DNA from: Alteromonas salexigens | Lineage (GTDB): Bacteria; Pseudomonadota; Gammaproteobacteria; Enterobacterales; Alteromonadaceae | Length of the DNA stretch: 64,000 nucleotides | Assembly (NCBI RefSeq): GCF_025628895.1 | Contig: NZ_JAOTJC010000004.1 | Coordinates: 424,388 to 488,387 of the forward strand | Direction of reading: 5' to 3' | Shown here: positions 39,883 through 53,476 of the stretch, one piece after another | Layout: each line of letters begins with the position of its first letter | Numbering within the stretch: the first letter of the stretch is position 1 | Position numbers and translations under genes: made by a program | Notes under the pieces: generated by a model | What the model saw: only the letters and a program-made list of their open reading frames with translations | The model's database searches: none | What the model was told of the DNA's origin: nothing

Positions 39883-40704
39883 CTAGCGAACCTGGTTAGG
39901 CTGATAACGACTGCTGGTAGCCGGAGCGTCAGCTTCATCCTGACCCAGGCTCTGACGACGACTGGGGCCCGAGAAACGCACTTTGTAGGTGTCGTACTCG
40001 CGGATAGACTCAAAGCAGTAGCGGCCCAGCGCGTGTTCCAGCTCATTCAGGTTATGGTTAGTAATGAGGATACAGTTTTTCTTGTTCACCAGCCGCTGGC
40101 GCAGCAGGTTGCCCAGCCAACTCTGGGTATTTTTCTTCAGCACTGATTCGTTGACACAGACCTCGTCGAGGATCAGCAGATCCACATCCAGTAACTCCTG
40201 ATTGATCTCACGAAACTTCTGACCAATATTGTCCTGGGCGTTGAAGTCATAAGAGGAGTAACGCATCTCCTGTAATGTCGACAGCTGACGGTAGAGTACA
40301 GAAATTTCATACTGATCGATGAGTTGATGGGCGATGGCACCGGCAATATGAGATTTACCGCGGCCATAATCCCCGTAGAACAGCATCATATGCGAACCAC
40401 TCTGACGCCAGGCGGGATCATCATGCGCGGCGATAAATGACTGGGCAATGGAGACCGCCTCAATCACATCGTCGCTGTCTTCCACCAGGTTGGCGAAGGT
40501 CCACTTGGGATTAAGATCAGAACGGCCGTGAATAGCTTCTACGCGCTGTTTCTTAGCACGTTGCTGGATCTGACGCACTTCTTCATTGGCCTGACGCTCA
40601 TAGTGTTTGCGCATGTCTTTGTAATCGATCACCGGTTGGCGGGTATCGAACGACTTACCCATCGAGCGGGCCAGATTAGCGATTTTGTCTTTGAATGAAT
40701 CCAT
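39883..40704 (-). CDS. dnaC: DnaC-like AAA+ ATPase, probable replicative helicase loader
   Basis: 273 aa. Walker A GDYGRGKSH at 111-119 and Walker B LLILDEV near 180 belong to the DnaC/IstB AAA+ group. The N-terminal ~70 residues are helical and basic, and the C-terminus ends in a disordered tail. DnaC loads DnaB helicase, and here it sits directly behind a DnaT-like gene, 5 bp apart. In E. coli dnaT-dnaC are far from oriC, but here they flank it. It could instead be an IstB-like ATPase, but the DnaT neighbour and the origin argue for helicase loading. Confidence 0.85.
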   Translation of the reverse strand: MDSFKDKIANLARSMGKSFDTRQPVIDYKDMRKHYERQANEEVRQIQQRAKKQRVEAIHGRSDLNPKWTFANLVEDSDDVIEAVSIAQSFIAAHDDPAWRQSGSHMMLFYGDYGRGKSHIAGAIAHQLIDQYEISVLYRQLSTLQEMRYSSYDFNAQDNIGQKFREINQELLDVDLLILDEVCVNESVLKKNTQSWLGNLLRQRLVNKKNCILITNHNLNELEHALGRYCFESIREYDTYKVRFSGPSRRQSLGQDEADAPATSSRYQPNQVR

Positions 40705-40709
40705 AGCGG

Positions 40710-41372
40710 TTACGGCTTCTTCTTAGTGGCGTATTTTTCTACCAGTTTGCGGGCATTATCATCTGCTTCAATGCCGGGCGCAACCTTGACTTGCTGGGTA
40801 CCGACCTTGCGGGTTTGCAATTGACCGGTGGCCAGCCGCTTACGTTTCAGGCTGTAGGCGAACTTCTGTGTCCACTGGAAGTGACTGAAAACAGAGGCGG
40901 GCCGGCCCAGCCAGTATGCCACGAATTCGCCAATGTCGTCTTCGTCATAGTCCAGATCGATAAGTCCCAGCAAGGCACACATTTCAGCGAACAGGGCGTC
41001 ATCTGGCCGCCAGTTTACCTGCATGGGCTGGTGCTGATGATGCAGATGGGCAAATGCGTCCTGCTCGGCGGCAATCAATGGTAATAACACCGCCACGCCG
41101 TTGAGTGACTGCTCATAGGTGTAGGCCTCAGGCAACGCCACCAGTCCCTGCTGTTCCAGCTGGCGTAGTAAACTGTTCACCTGCCGGCCACGGGTATAGG
41201 TTGATTCAGGCTGATCGCCATTTAACAGCGTAAGCAATGCCTTGTATTGCAGGGGCGAGCTACTGGCGGTGCTGACTACTGCGTCAGGCCGCAACCCCAG
41301 GCAATACAGCACCCGCGCATCATTGGATAACGGCTGACGCAGTGCATACAATTCGGCATCGTTCAGTGCCAT
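40710..41372 (-). CDS. dnaT: DnaT-like primosome protein
   Basis: 220 aa. The C-terminal region (about 145-180) has the DnaT motif: FVAYWLGRPASVFSHFQW, then KFAYSLKRKR, the single-strand-DNA-binding and PriB-contact part. The N-terminal half is helical and unlike E. coli DnaT in detail. It is preceded by mioC (2-bp gap) and followed by dnaC. In E. coli DnaT acts with PriA/PriB in replication restart. Its place beside oriC is notable. Confidence 0.78.
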   Translation of the reverse strand: MALNDAELYALRQPLSNDARVLYCLGLRPDAVVSTASSSPLQYKALLTLLNGDQPESTYTRGRQVNSLLRQLEQQGLVALPEAYTYEQSLNGVAVLLPLIAAEQDAFAHLHHQHQPMQVNWRPDDALFAEMCALLGLIDLDYDEDDIGEFVAYWLGRPASVFSHFQWTQKFAYSLKRKRLATGQLQTRKVGTQQVKVAPGIEADDNARKLVEKYATKKKP

Positions 41373-41374
41373 GA

Positions 41375-41809
41375 TTACACCGTAACTGTGCGATCGAGCC
41401 AGGCCACGGCTTCGTCTTCAGGAATAGGGTGGTTTAACACATCGATGTGAAACGGTTCCGCCAGGATCGTGGCGTTGGCTGCGGTGAGGAGCTTTTCCAT
41501 CGTCATAGCGCCATGACAAAAGGTGTCGTAGCTGCTGTCACCCAGACCAATGATATAAGCGTTCACCGCTGACAAGTCCTGACCTTCCAGCTGGGCGGCG
41601 AATGGCTGAATATTGTCTGGCAGATCGCCGGCGCCGTGAGTAGATGTGCAGATGATCCAGGTGCTGTCCTGGTCGATGGCTTCAAGGTCAGGATCCAGCT
41701 GAATACTGACTTCGTGCTGCTTGGCTTTGAGGGTGTCTGACAAAGCATCAGCCACATATTCTGCCGCGCCTAACACGGAACCCACAAGGATCGTAAAATG
41801 TTGTGACAT
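41375..41809 (-). CDS. mioC: MioC flavodoxin-like protein
   Basis: 144 aa flavodoxin fold with FMN-binding loops STHGAGDLPDNI and IGLGDSSYDTFCHG. MioC is the E. coli gene next to oriC whose transcription enters the origin. Its biochemical role (biotin synthase activity, electron transfer) is loosely defined. Here mioC also reads towards oriC, with dnaT and dnaC interposed. It lies 3 bp after mnmE. Confidence 0.92.
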   Translation of the reverse strand: MSQHFTILVGSVLGAAEYVADALSDTLKAKQHEVSIQLDPDLEAIDQDSTWIICTSTHGAGDLPDNIQPFAAQLEGQDLSAVNAYIIGLGDSSYDTFCHGAMTMEKLLTAANATILAEPFHIDVLNHPIPEDEAVAWLDRTVTV

Positions 41810-41812
41810 AGG

Positions 41813-43201
41813 TTATTTACCGATACAGAAAGACGAAAAGATTTTGCCCAGTAAATCGTCCGACGTAAATTCGCCGGTGATTTCACACAGTGCCTGATGA
41901 GCCAGTCGCAGCTCTTCAGCCAGCAGTTCACCGGCCATGCTGTCATGCAGCTGCTGGTGACCGCGATGGACGTGTTCGGTAGCCAGGGCGAGGGCATCTA
42001 AATGCCGGCGGCGCGCGATAAACTGCCCTTCAGTGGTGGTATCCAGTCCCATAGTGGCGGCCAGATGCTCGCGCAGTAGCGCCACACCATCGCCGGAGCG
42101 GGCAGATAAGTTGATGACCGTTACCGGACCGTGGGCGGTATCCACCTGTTGCTCAGAGACACTGGCGGCGGATAAATCGACTTTATTGCGCACCACTGTG
42201 GTGGGGATCCCCGCGGGCAGGCGTTGCATAAACTCCGGCCAGATTTCATAGGGATCAATGACATCGGTCTCGGTGCTGTCGACCACAAATAACACCCGGT
42301 CGGCGTCATTAATGGCCTGCCAGGCACGCTCAATCCCTATTTGCTCGACTTTATCCGGGCTCTCGCGCAGGCCGGCAGTATCGATGATATGCACGGGCAT
42401 ACCGTTAATGTGGATATGTTCTTTTAGGACATCCCGGGTAGTCCCGGCAATTTCAGTCACAATGGCGCTGTCCCGGCCCGCCAGCGCATTCAGCAGCGAG
42501 GATTTACCGGCATTAGGTCGCCCGGCTATGACTACTTGCATACCGTCACGTAGTAAACTGCCTTGTTTGGCCTGATCGGCCACCCGTGCAAGAGAAGACA
42601 CGATGGTGTCCAGATCGCCCGCCACCTTGCCATCAGACAGAAAATCAATTTCCTCTTCCGGAAAATCGATCGCTGCTTCCACGTACATGCGTAAATGAAT
42701 AATCTGCTCTGACAGGTGCTGTATCTGGGCGGAAAATTCACCCTGCAACGAGCGCAGTGCACTGCGTGCCGCTTGTTTCGACGACGCATCAATCAGATCG
42801 GCGATGGCTTCGGCCTGAGCCAGATCCAGTTTGTCGTTAAGAAATGCCTGCTCACTGAATTCCCCCGGGCGTGCCAGACGGGCCTTGCCGGTGGCCAGGA
42901 CAGCATCCAGCATCATGTCCATTACCATTTGGCCGCCATGACCCTGCAATTCCAGGACATCTTCACCGGTAAAAGAATTGGGCCCGGCAAAAAACAGCGC
43001 AATACCCTGGTCAATCACCTGACCCTGGGCGTCATAAAAGGGCGTGTACACAGCCTGTCGCGGGGGCAGGGTTTGCTTTACCAGCGCGCTGGCAACGTGG
43101 CTGGCAGCCGGACCGGATACCCGTACAATGCCCACGCCGCCACGACCCGGTGCGGTGGCCTGGGCAGTAATGGTTTCCTGATTGCTGAATGCGTCAGTCA
43201 T
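41813..43201 (-). CDS. mnmE: tRNA modification GTPase MnmE
   Basis: 462 aa. N-terminal formyl-THF-binding domain (about 1-120), helical domain, inserted GTPase with [16 protein letters not shown] and TAGLRE, and the C-terminal CIGK motif (Cys needed for function). MnmE and MnmG make cmnm5U34 in tRNA; here they lie on either side of the origin region. It starts 7 bp after yajQ. Confidence 0.98.
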   Translation of the reverse strand: MTDAFSNQETITAQATAPGRGGVGIVRVSGPAASHVASALVKQTLPPRQAVYTPFYDAQGQVIDQGIALFFAGPNSFTGEDVLELQGHGGQMVMDMMLDAVLATGKARLARPGEFSEQAFLNDKLDLAQAEAIADLIDASSKQAARSALRSLQGEFSAQIQHLSEQIIHLRMYVEAAIDFPEEEIDFLSDGKVAGDLDTIVSSLARVADQAKQGSLLRDGMQVVIAGRPNAGKSSLLNALAGRDSAIVTEIAGTTRDVLKEHIHINGMPVHIIDTAGLRESPDKVEQIGIERAWQAINDADRVLFVVDSTETDVIDPYEIWPEFMQRLPAGIPTTVVRNKVDLSAASVSEQQVDTAHGPVTVINLSARSGDGVALLREHLAATMGLDTTTEGQFIARRRHLDALALATEHVHRGHQQLHDSMAGELLAEELRLAHQALCEITGEFTSDDLLGKIFSSFCIGK

Positions 43202-43208
43202 AATGGTA

Positions 43209-43691
43209 TTAGTCGCGGAAATTCTTAAACTGGAACGGCTGACCTAAGTCGGCTTGCTTGATCAGGCTCATAGCGGACTGTAAGTCATCGCGCTTTTTAC
43301 CCGTGATACGCAGTTCGTCGCCCTGAATGGCGGTCTGCACTTTCATTTTTTCGTCTTTAATCAGCTTGACGATTTTCTTGGCCACAGGCTGTTCAATGCC
43401 TTCTTTAAACGCAATGGTCTGACGATAAGTTTTACCGGTATGGTCGTATGGCTTAACGTCCATCGCCGAGGTATCCAGATTGCGTTTGGCACAGGCGGAA
43501 CGGAACATGGATTCCATTTGCTGTAACTGGAAGTCGGCTTCCGCTTTCATCACCACGGTTTTTTCTTTGTACTCAAAACTGGCGTCAACATTCCGGAAGT
43601 CAAAACGGGTGGTCAGTTCGCGACTGGCGTTTTCAGTGGCGTTGCGCACTTCTTCCATATTAATTTCTGATACTACGTCAAATGATGGCAC
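43209..43691 (-). CDS. yajQ: YajQ family nucleotide-binding protein
   Basis: 160 aa. Two ferredoxin-like domains; begins [15 protein letters not shown] and contains [17 protein letters not shown] and [12 protein letters not shown], all conserved. YajQ proteins bind c-di-GMP or nucleic acid. It heads the tight run yajQ-mnmE-mioC-dnaT-dnaC and is separated from yidC by a terminator-like hairpin (43711-43736). Confidence 0.95.
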   Translation of the reverse strand: MPSFDVVSEINMEEVRNATENASRELTTRFDFRNVDASFEYKEKTVVMKAEADFQLQQMESMFRSACAKRNLDTSAMDVKPYDHTGKTYRQTIAFKEGIEQPVAKKIVKLIKDEKMKVQTAIQGDELRITGKKRDDLQSAMSLIKQADLGQPFQFKNFRD

Positions 43692-43710
43692 GTGTTAGTC
43701 CTCTGTTAGA

Positions 43711-43736
43711 CAAAACAGCCCGCGTCGGCGGGCTGT
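43711..43736 (-). terminator. Hairpin after yidC, probable terminator
   Basis: On the minus strand ACAGCCCGC pairs with GCGGGCTGT around CGAC and is followed by TTTTG. It lies 15 bp after the yidC stop and separates the rpmH-rnpA-yidD-yidC unit from yajQ. Confidence 0.75.
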
Positions 43737-43751
43737 GTTGGTTCATATTAA

Positions 43752-45428
43752 TTAGCTGGTTTTGATGCCCCGTTTTTCCATGGAGGCGTAAATCATCTTC
43801 GCCTGGATGAGGGTGATGACGTTACTGATTAACCAGTATAGTACCAACCCGGCAGGGAACCACAGGAAGAACACACTCATCATGACCGGCATCCACTGCA
43901 TAATTTTCTGCTGCATAGGATCGGTAATGGTGGTGGGCTGCAGCTTCTGCAACAGGTACATGCTGGCACCGGTCAGTACCGGCAACACAAAGTACGGGTC
44001 TTTCACCGACAGGTCAGTGATCCACAGCGCGAAGTCGGCGTGACGTAATTCTACACTTTCCATCAGCACCCAGTACAACGCCAGGAAAATTGGCATCTGC
44101 AGTAACAATGGCAGACAGCCACCCATCGGGTTCACTTTTTCCTTACGGTACAACTCCATCATCGCCTGCGACATTTTCTGCTTGTCGTCGCCAAACCGGT
44201 CTTTCAGTTGCTGCATCTTCGGCGCCAGATTCCGCAGTCGGGCCATTGACTCGTACTGCTTCTTGGTCAGCGGATACATGGCCCCTTTCACGATGATCGT
44301 AATCAGGATGATGGCCACACCCCAGTTACCCACCAGGCCGTGGAGGAACATCAGCAATGAGAATAACAGCTGGGACAGCCACCAAAGGATGCCGTAATCC
44401 ACTGTTAAGTCGAGACCGTGAGCTAACTCAGCCAGTACTTCCTGGTTCTTCGGACCCATGTACAGGGTGCTGGTTGCGGTGCCAGTGTCACCACTTGCAA
44501 TTTGCAGTGGTGCCCCAAGATAGCCGATAACAGCAAACTGGTCGCGCAGATTCCGGCTGTACAGCGTATTGGATTGATCCTGCGGCGGTACCCAGGCAGA
44601 CACAAAATAGTGCTCCAGCATGGCTACCCAGCCAGCAGGCGTGGTGATGCGCAATTTACCGTCTTCAATATCACCAAAAGAGTACTTTTCGTAACGATCG
44701 TCTTCGGTGGAGTAGGCCGCGCCGCGGTACGTAGGCATAAACATATTACTGTCGTCTTCGTACTGCATGGTCTGCTTCAGTTGACCGTATGGCTGTACTG
44801 TAGCGGTTTGGGCGGTGTTATTGGCCACCGTATAGGTCACATTGACCTGATGGCTGCCGCGGGTAAAGTGAAATGTCTTGGTGACCTGCAAGCCTTCGTT
44901 GTTACGCCAGGTCAGTGGCACGGCCAGCGTGTCACCGGTTAACTGGTATTCGGTCTGTTCGGCGTTGTACACCGGGCGGCCGCTGCTGTTTGCATCGGGG
45001 CCGTTAGCACCAATCAGCCCACTTTGCGCTACGTACAGTCCCTGACTGGCACGCAACAGGCTGTAGGGCTCTTCGGCACCCTGAGTGACCGGGTACTGCA
45101 ACAGATCGGCGCTAACGACATCACCGCCAAGCAGGTCAATACGTAAGTCCAGCGTATCTGTGGTAACCGCTATGGATCGCGTGGCGGCAGTGGCTGACTG
45201 GCTGCTCAACTGAGGTGTCTCAGAGGCGGGCACATCGGCGCTGCTTTGCGGAATGTCGGTATCACCTGACTGGCCATCATCAAATGAAGGCACACCCTGT
45301 GACTGCTGGGCTTGTTCTGTGGCTGCAGGTTCTGCAGGCTGAGGACCATAGTCCTTATGCCACTGCTGCCAGAGTAAAAAGCTAATCAGGGCGAGGCCGA
45401 TGATCAGAAAACTACGTTGCGATTCCAT
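43752..45428 (-). CDS. yidC: Membrane protein insertase YidC
   Basis: 558 aa from ATG 45428 (MESQRSFLIIG). In-frame codons up to 45488 lie within yidD and are rejected. An N-terminal helix, a large periplasmic domain (about 60-340) and five conserved C-terminal helices (from GILWWLSQLLF on) make the Gram-negative YidC/Oxa1 layout. The cytoplasmic LAPKMQQLKDRFGDDKQKMSQAM loop is intact. It inserts inner-membrane proteins, including the ATP synthase c subunit encoded in this window. Confidence 0.97.
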   Translation of the reverse strand: MESQRSFLIIGLALISFLLWQQWHKDYGPQPAEPAATEQAQQSQGVPSFDDGQSGDTDIPQSSADVPASETPQLSSQSATAATRSIAVTTDTLDLRIDLLGGDVVSADLLQYPVTQGAEEPYSLLRASQGLYVAQSGLIGANGPDANSSGRPVYNAEQTEYQLTGDTLAVPLTWRNNEGLQVTKTFHFTRGSHQVNVTYTVANNTAQTATVQPYGQLKQTMQYEDDSNMFMPTYRGAAYSTEDDRYEKYSFGDIEDGKLRITTPAGWVAMLEHYFVSAWVPPQDQSNTLYSRNLRDQFAVIGYLGAPLQIASGDTGTATSTLYMGPKNQEVLAELAHGLDLTVDYGILWWLSQLLFSLLMFLHGLVGNWGVAIILITIIVKGAMYPLTKKQYESMARLRNLAPKMQQLKDRFGDDKQKMSQAMMELYRKEKVNPMGGCLPLLLQMPIFLALYWVLMESVELRHADFALWITDLSVKDPYFVLPVLTGASMYLLQKLQPTTITDPMQQKIMQWMPVMMSVFFLWFPAGLVLYWLISNVITLIQAKMIYASMEKRGIKTS

Positions 45429-45438
45429 AGAGGTCTCT

Positions 45439-45708
45439 TTATTTTGAGTGTTTATCTTGTTGTTTTTCAGGTACCGGGTCGTAACCACCGGCGTGCAAAG
45501 GGTGGCATTTTAATATGCGTTTAAGGGATAACCAACCGCCAAATACCAATCCGTGTGTTTTTAATGCTTCAATGGCGTAAAAAGAACACGAGGGATGGAA
45601 CCGGCAACGTTGGCCCAGCATAGGAGACAGGCACCACTGATAACATTTTATCAGCAGTAAAGGTACCGCTATCAGGCAGCGTTGCAGCGCTTGGTTAATT
45701 TTCGCCAT
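45439..45708 (-). CDS. yidD: Membrane protein insertion efficiency factor YidD
   Basis: 89 aa. The family core [33 protein letters not shown] contains its conserved cysteines. It overlaps the rnpA 3' end by 37 bp, as in most bacteria. A small amphipathic membrane-associated protein that aids YidC. Confidence 0.96.
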   Translation of the reverse strand: MAKINQALQRCLIAVPLLLIKCYQWCLSPMLGQRCRFHPSCSFYAIEALKTHGLVFGGWLSLKRILKCHPLHAGGYDPVPEKQQDKHSK

Positions 45709-46031
45709 AACTTATCCAGTTGCGCGTAAATTTCCTCGTTACTCATGCCATCGGCACCCGATTTACCTACAACGATAATGTCCACGCACGGCAAAGCATG
45801 CTTTTTATGACGGAAACTTTCTCGAATTAAACGCTTTATACGGTTACGTTGAACCGCTTTTCGAATACGTTTTTTGGAGAGTGTGATGCCTAGTCTTGGC
45901 GCCGGTTCACTGTTGTGACGGGCAAGAATAGTAAAAGCAGGAGATACCGCAGGAATGGCGTCATTAAAGACGTAGGTAAAGTGGGAGGGAGTTAACAGAC
46001 GTAACTCCCTGGAAAACTGATTTTCGCCCAC
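45672..46031 (-). CDS. rnpA: Ribonuclease P protein component
   Basis: 119 aa if started at GTG 46031 ([14 protein letters not shown]), the family's usual N-terminus; a TTG at 46046 directly after the rpmH stop would give 124 aa. The RNR signature [22 protein letters not shown] is exact. The subunit helps RNase P RNA bind precursor tRNA. No Shine-Dalgarno precedes either start, so translation is probably coupled to rpmH. Confidence 0.95.
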   Translation of the reverse strand: MGENQFSRELRLLTPSHFTYVFNDAIPAVSPAFTILARHNSEPAPRLGITLSKKRIRKAVQRNRIKRLIRESFRHKKHALPCVDIIVVGKSGADGMSNEEIYAQLDKLWRKLTKRCNAA

Positions 46032-46046
46032 TTTGGGATCGTACAA

Positions 46047-46181
46047 TTAAGCTGAAAGGCGAGCGCGACCTTTAGCACGGCGAGCTGCCAGTACTTTACG
46101 ACCATTTTTGGTCGCCATACGAGCACGGAAACCGTGAGAACGCTTGCGCTTTAAGTTGCTCGGTTGAAATGTTCTTTTCAT
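46047..46181 (-). CDS. rpmH: 50S ribosomal protein bL34
   Basis: 44 codons from ATG 46181: begins [19 protein letters not shown], then [16 protein letters not shown], and ends AKGRARLSA. It is a complete, canonical bL34 of the large ribosomal subunit. It is the first gene of rpmH-rnpA-yidD-yidC. The rnpA frame begins at the next base, and the dnaA promoter region lies divergently upstream. Confidence 0.98.
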   Translation of the reverse strand: MKRTFQPSNLKRKRSHGFRARMATKNGRKVLAARRAKGRARLSA

Positions 46182-46423
46182 GACCAAAGTCTCACTTATT
46201 TAGTTAAACGAAGGCGGGGTTTACATTGTCAGTCTGTTGTCTGTTCGACAACTCGCTGGTCAATGGCTACCTGCCATCCAAAAAGGACGCTGAATTCTAG
46301 AGATCTCGGGGCTTGGTGTCAATCAATAATCCGGCTTTTAACGCACAAATGGGCGTTTTTTTCACCGCCAGGGTGAAGTGCCACTAAAATTTCGCAAAAA
46401 AATTTTCTGATTGTCTTGAAATA

Positions 46424-46664
46424 TGTGAATAACTGTTAACTAATCGCAAGGTTATCCACAGAGGTAGCAGGGGAAACGTCAGATCGCAAGTAAATTTTAC
46501 ACGATCGACGCGGCTGATCATCAATACAGTGGTTTTGATTATCGCGATCGCGATCATCAGTAAGCAAAAGAATAGTTAATTAAAATCAATGGTTTATTAT
46601 CTAGATCTTAAAGATCGTGAAAGATCAAGATTTACATTCTGTTGATAACGTAAGATAATCCACA
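46424..46664. promoter_or_regulatory. dnaA promoter region with DnaA boxes and a GATC cluster
   Basis: Between rpmH and dnaA (46182-46802, no gene) are an exact DnaA box TTATCCACA at 46452-46460(+), a box at 46424-46432(-, TTATTCACA), and weaker ones at 46640-46648(-) and 46656-46664(+). Eight GATC sites lie within 46482-46626. This fits DnaA autoregulation and Dam/SeqA control of dnaA. It is also the place where oriC lies in pseudomonads, so it may be a remnant or auxiliary origin. Confidence 0.8.
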
Positions 46665-46802
46665 GCGATAAAAAAACGACAACAAAATTTCTCGCTGATA
46701 CCCTCATTGCACCGGTCTGGCCTCTCGCGCTGGACAGGCGTTTTCTTGTCTTCACTTATAGCAATGATGGCCATCCAGCGTAACTCGGAGCTAGGTTACA
46801 CC

Positions 46803-48305
46803 ATGTCACTTTGGAATTTATGTCTGGAGAGATTGCGCCAGGAATTGCCCACGCAACAATTTAGCATGTGGATAAGGCCGCTAACGTCAGACGAAGACGA
46901 GCAGGTTGTTACCCTCTTTGCCCCCAATCGATTCATTCTTGATTGGGTGCGCGATAAATATCGCGACAAGATCACGGAACTGTTCGGCGAGTTTGCGAAT
47001 GGCCACGCCCCTGAACTCAGGCTGGAAGTCATGAGTAAAGCGCCGGTGTCATCACCTGCGCCGGCGGCACCGCGTCAATCTACAAACCGGCAACCACCGT
47101 CATCATCGTCAATGGACGCATTTCAGACTGCTGCCGATAACTTACAGTCTTCTTCCAGGCCGAATCATTCGCGTACGCCAGCGCATGGGTCCGGGCACAA
47201 TCATAATGGTGAGCAGCGCGCACCCGTATCACCGGTGCAAACCAGTAAGCCAAATGTTATTCCTATTCCGGAAGGGGTAAAGCATAAGAGCAATATTAAC
47301 CCCACATATCAGTTTGAGAATTTTGTTGAAGGTAAGTCGAACCAACTGGCCCGCGCCGCAGCGACTCAGGTCGCCAATAATCCGGGCGGCTCGTATAACC
47401 CGTTGTTTATCTACGGGGGCACCGGTTTAGGTAAAACCCACTTATTGCATGCGGTGGGCAACGGCATTATGGATAATCGTCCGAATGCCAAAATTGTTTA
47501 TATGCATTCAGAACGCTTTGTGCAGGACATGGTAAAAGCGTTGCAAAATAATGCTATTGAAGACTTCAAGCGGTTCTACCGGTCAGTGGATGCGCTGTTA
47601 ATAGATGATATTCAGTTCTTCGCCAACAAAGAGCGCTCACAGGAAGAATTTTTCCATACCTTTAATGCGCTGCTGGAAGGTAATCAGCAAATCATACTGA
47701 CGTCTGACCGTTACCCTAAGGAAATCGACGGGGTAGAGGACCGGCTGAAATCCCGTTTCGGCTGGGGCCTGACGATTGCCATCGAACCGCCAGAGCTGGA
47801 AACCCGGGTAGCGATTTTAATGCGTAAGGCGGCCGAGAACCGCATCCATTTGCCGAATGAAGTGGCGTTCTTCATTGCTAAACGGTTACGCTCCAATGTT
47901 CGTGAATTAGAAGGCGCGCTTAACCGTGTCATCGCCAATGCAAACTTTACGGGCCGGCCTATTACGATTGACTTCGTGCGTGAAGCGCTTCGCGATTTGC
48001 TCGCGCTGCAGGAAAAACTCGTCACGGTAGATAATATACAGAAAACGGTCGCTGACTATTATAAAATCAAGGTCTCTGACATACTGTCAAAACGCCGCAG
48101 CCGCAGCGTGGCCCGTCCGCGTCAGGTCGCCATGGCATTGGCCAAGGAATTGACCAATCACAGCTTGCCTGAATTAGGGAATGCGTTCGGAGGCCGGGAC
48201 CATACTACGGTACTGCATGCGTGCAGAAAAATAGATCAGCTTAGAGAAGAAAGTCATGATATAAAAGAGGACTATAAGAACCTCATACGGACATTGTCTT
48301 CTTAA
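46803..48305 (+). CDS. dnaA: Chromosomal replication initiator DnaA
   Basis: 500 aa from ATG 46803 ([11 protein letters not shown]). An in-frame GTG-type extension to 46707 is not protein-like. Domain I (about 1-75), a long Gln/Ser/Pro-rich linker II (about 80-160), AAA+ domain III with Walker A GGTGLGKT at 205-212 and Walker [10 protein letters not shown], and DNA-binding domain IV with [15 protein letters not shown]. It binds the DnaA boxes of oriC and melts the AT region. First of dnaA-dnaN-recF-gyrB. Confidence 0.98.
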   Translation: MSLWNLCLERLRQELPTQQFSMWIRPLTSDEDEQVVTLFAPNRFILDWVRDKYRDKITELFGEFANGHAPELRLEVMSKAPVSSPAPAAPRQSTNRQPPSSSSMDAFQTAADNLQSSSRPNHSRTPAHGSGHNHNGEQRAPVSPVQTSKPNVIPIPEGVKHKSNINPTYQFENFVEGKSNQLARAAATQVANNPGGSYNPLFIYGGTGLGKTHLLHAVGNGIMDNRPNAKIVYMHSERFVQDMVKALQNNAIEDFKRFYRSVDALLIDDIQFFANKERSQEEFFHTFNALLEGNQQIILTSDRYPKEIDGVEDRLKSRFGWGLTIAIEPPELETRVAILMRKAAENRIHLPNEVAFFIAKRLRSNVRELEGALNRVIANANFTGRPITIDFVREALRDLLALQEKLVTVDNIQKTVADYYKIKVSDILSKRRSRSVARPRQVAMALAKELTNHSLPELGNAFGGRDHTTVLHACRKIDQLREESHDIKEDYKNLIRTLSS

Positions 48306-48329
48306 CGACCGAGGCGAGATTGAGCACTC

Positions 48330-49430
48330 ATGAAATTTACCATTAGCCGCGAAAACTTTTTACAGCCGTTACAACTTGTGTCTGGTGCCGTAGAGCGCCG
48401 CCATACATTGCCAATACTTTCCAATGTATTAATAAAAGTGAGTGAAGACGCACTCTGGCTGACAGGTACAGATTTAGAAGTCGAGCTTATTTCTAACGTT
48501 AAGTTAGAAGGCGAATATGAGGAAGGGGAAATTACCGTTCCGGCCAAAAAGCTGTTCGACATTATTCGCGGCATTTCGGATGGTACCGATATTTCTTTCT
48601 CGCTGGATGGTAATAAAGCTCTCATTCGCGCCGGACGTGGACGCTATACCTTATCTACGCTTTCGGCCAATGATTACCCCAATCTGGAAGACTGGGAAGG
48701 GGAAGTCGAGTTTGAGATTTCCTGCAGCGACTTAAAGCGTCTTATCGACAGTACCCACTTCTCAATGGCCCAACAGGACGTCCGTTATTATCTCAATGGT
48801 ATGTCGCTGGAAACTGAAGAGAATATCATTCGCACGGTAGCCACCGATGGACACCGGCTCGCCTTATGCCGGCTGGAATATAATGATGCCTTACCTGGCC
48901 GCCAGGTGATAATCCCGCGCAAAGGTGTGCTGGAAATTTCTCGCCTGATTGGCGAGGACGACAAACTCATTAAGATCCAGCTAGGGGCTAATCATTTACG
49001 GTTATTTTCCAGTGAATTCATCTTTACCAGTAAGCTGGTAGACGGCCGTTTTCCTGACTATCGCCGGGTCCTGCCGAAAGACGGTGATAAAACAATTCTG
49101 GCCAGTAAAGCCGTTTTAAAAGATGCATTCTCTCGCGCCGCTATTTTATCTAACGAGAAATTTCGCGGTGTCCGGTTGAACCTGTCTTCTGGTGAATTAA
49201 AGATCACAGCCAATAACCCGGAACAGGAAGAAGCTGAAGAGATTGTTGACGTTGACTACCAGGGCGAAGACTTAGAAATCGGCTTCAACGTGGCGTATCT
49301 CATTGATGTTCTCAATGCACTGGTGTCTGATCAAGTGAAAATCAGTCTGTCTGACTCCAACGCCAGTGCGTTGATTGAAGACGCGACTGACGATGCTGCC
49401 CTGTATGTCATTATGCCCATGCGGCTTTAA
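48330..49430 (+). CDS. dnaN: DNA polymerase III beta sliding clamp
   Basis: 366 aa, the same length as in E. coli. Three repeated domains form the ring. The N-terminus MKFTISRENFLQPLQLVSGAVE and the C-terminus ALYVIMPMRL are canonical, the latter forming part of the cleft for clamp-binding motifs. It follows dnaA by 24 bp. Confidence 0.98.
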   Translation: MKFTISRENFLQPLQLVSGAVERRHTLPILSNVLIKVSEDALWLTGTDLEVELISNVKLEGEYEEGEITVPAKKLFDIIRGISDGTDISFSLDGNKALIRAGRGRYTLSTLSANDYPNLEDWEGEVEFEISCSDLKRLIDSTHFSMAQQDVRYYLNGMSLETEENIIRTVATDGHRLALCRLEYNDALPGRQVIIPRKGVLEISRLIGEDDKLIKIQLGANHLRLFSSEFIFTSKLVDGRFPDYRRVLPKDGDKTILASKAVLKDAFSRAAILSNEKFRGVRLNLSSGELKITANNPEQEEAEEIVDVDYQGEDLEIGFNVAYLIDVLNALVSDQVKISLSDSNASALIEDATDDAALYVIMPMRL

Positions 49431-49513
49431 TGGCTGCCAGTCTTACCTCTATTAATGGCGTGGTCAGTACAGGGCTGCCTGAACTGCCACGTTACATCCC
49501 TTAGGTTATCAGT

Positions 49514-53031
<3,518 letters not shown>

Positions 53032-53055
53032 CACGCATTCAAGGTGACTACTAAG

Positions 53056-53088
53056 AAAGCCCGGCCACAGTGCCTGGCTTTTCTATTT
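53056..53088 (+). terminator. Terminator after gyrB
   Basis: AAAGCCCGG (53056-53064) pairs with CCTGGCTTT (53073-53081), with one mismatch, and is followed by TTTTCTATTT. It starts 25 bp after the gyrB stop. Confidence 0.75.
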
Positions 53089-53194
53089 CCAGGCAGGGTT
53101 TTACAGAATGCGCTGTGAAAATTGAAGCGCACTGACCATAGGAGTAACATAGCGGCAGCTTAGCTCTTTTACGATTAACAGAAAGGTGGAAAAC

Positions 53195-53434
53195 ATGGCG
53201 CAGTGGATATACAAAATCTGCTTTTCTTTTTGCATGTCATTACTGCTGTCACTGCTAATGTCGGGGTGGGTGACCTACCTGAACCTTGGGCTAGACCATA
53301 ACTTCTGGGGCAACTGGATGCAGGCGTTTTTATTAGCATGGCCAGCAGCATTCGCCATCGCAGTTTGTTTTGGTGGCGTGGTGGGCATATTGGCAACGAA
53401 ATTGTCACAGCGCATCATTGGCTGGGTTCAGTAG
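53195..53434 (+). CDS. DUF2798 family small membrane protein
   Basis: 79 aa from ATG 53195, which has AGGTGG at six bases. A GTG at 53186 is in frame but poorer. Two transmembrane helices (about 5-28 and 42-65) are joined by a short loop. WMQAFLLAWPAAFAIAV is typical of DUF2798. The function is unknown. It is a lone gene between two terminators. Confidence 0.78.
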   Translation: MAQWIYKICFSFCMSLLLSLLMSGWVTYLNLGLDHNFWGNWMQAFLLAWPAAFAIAVCFGGVVGILATKLSQRIIGWVQ

Positions 53435-53476
53435 CGTTATCATTATTGCTACCCGATTAAACAGAAAGGCAGGGCA

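Noticed and set aside
46333-46367. Short stem AACGC/GCGTT followed by T-run upstream of dnaA
   Set aside because: The stem is only 5 bp with an 8-nt loop, and no plus-strand gene precedes it to be terminated.
46707-46802. In-frame 5' extension of dnaA
   Set aside because: The family N-terminus is MSLWNLCLE; the extension is not conserved-looking and lies in the promoter region.
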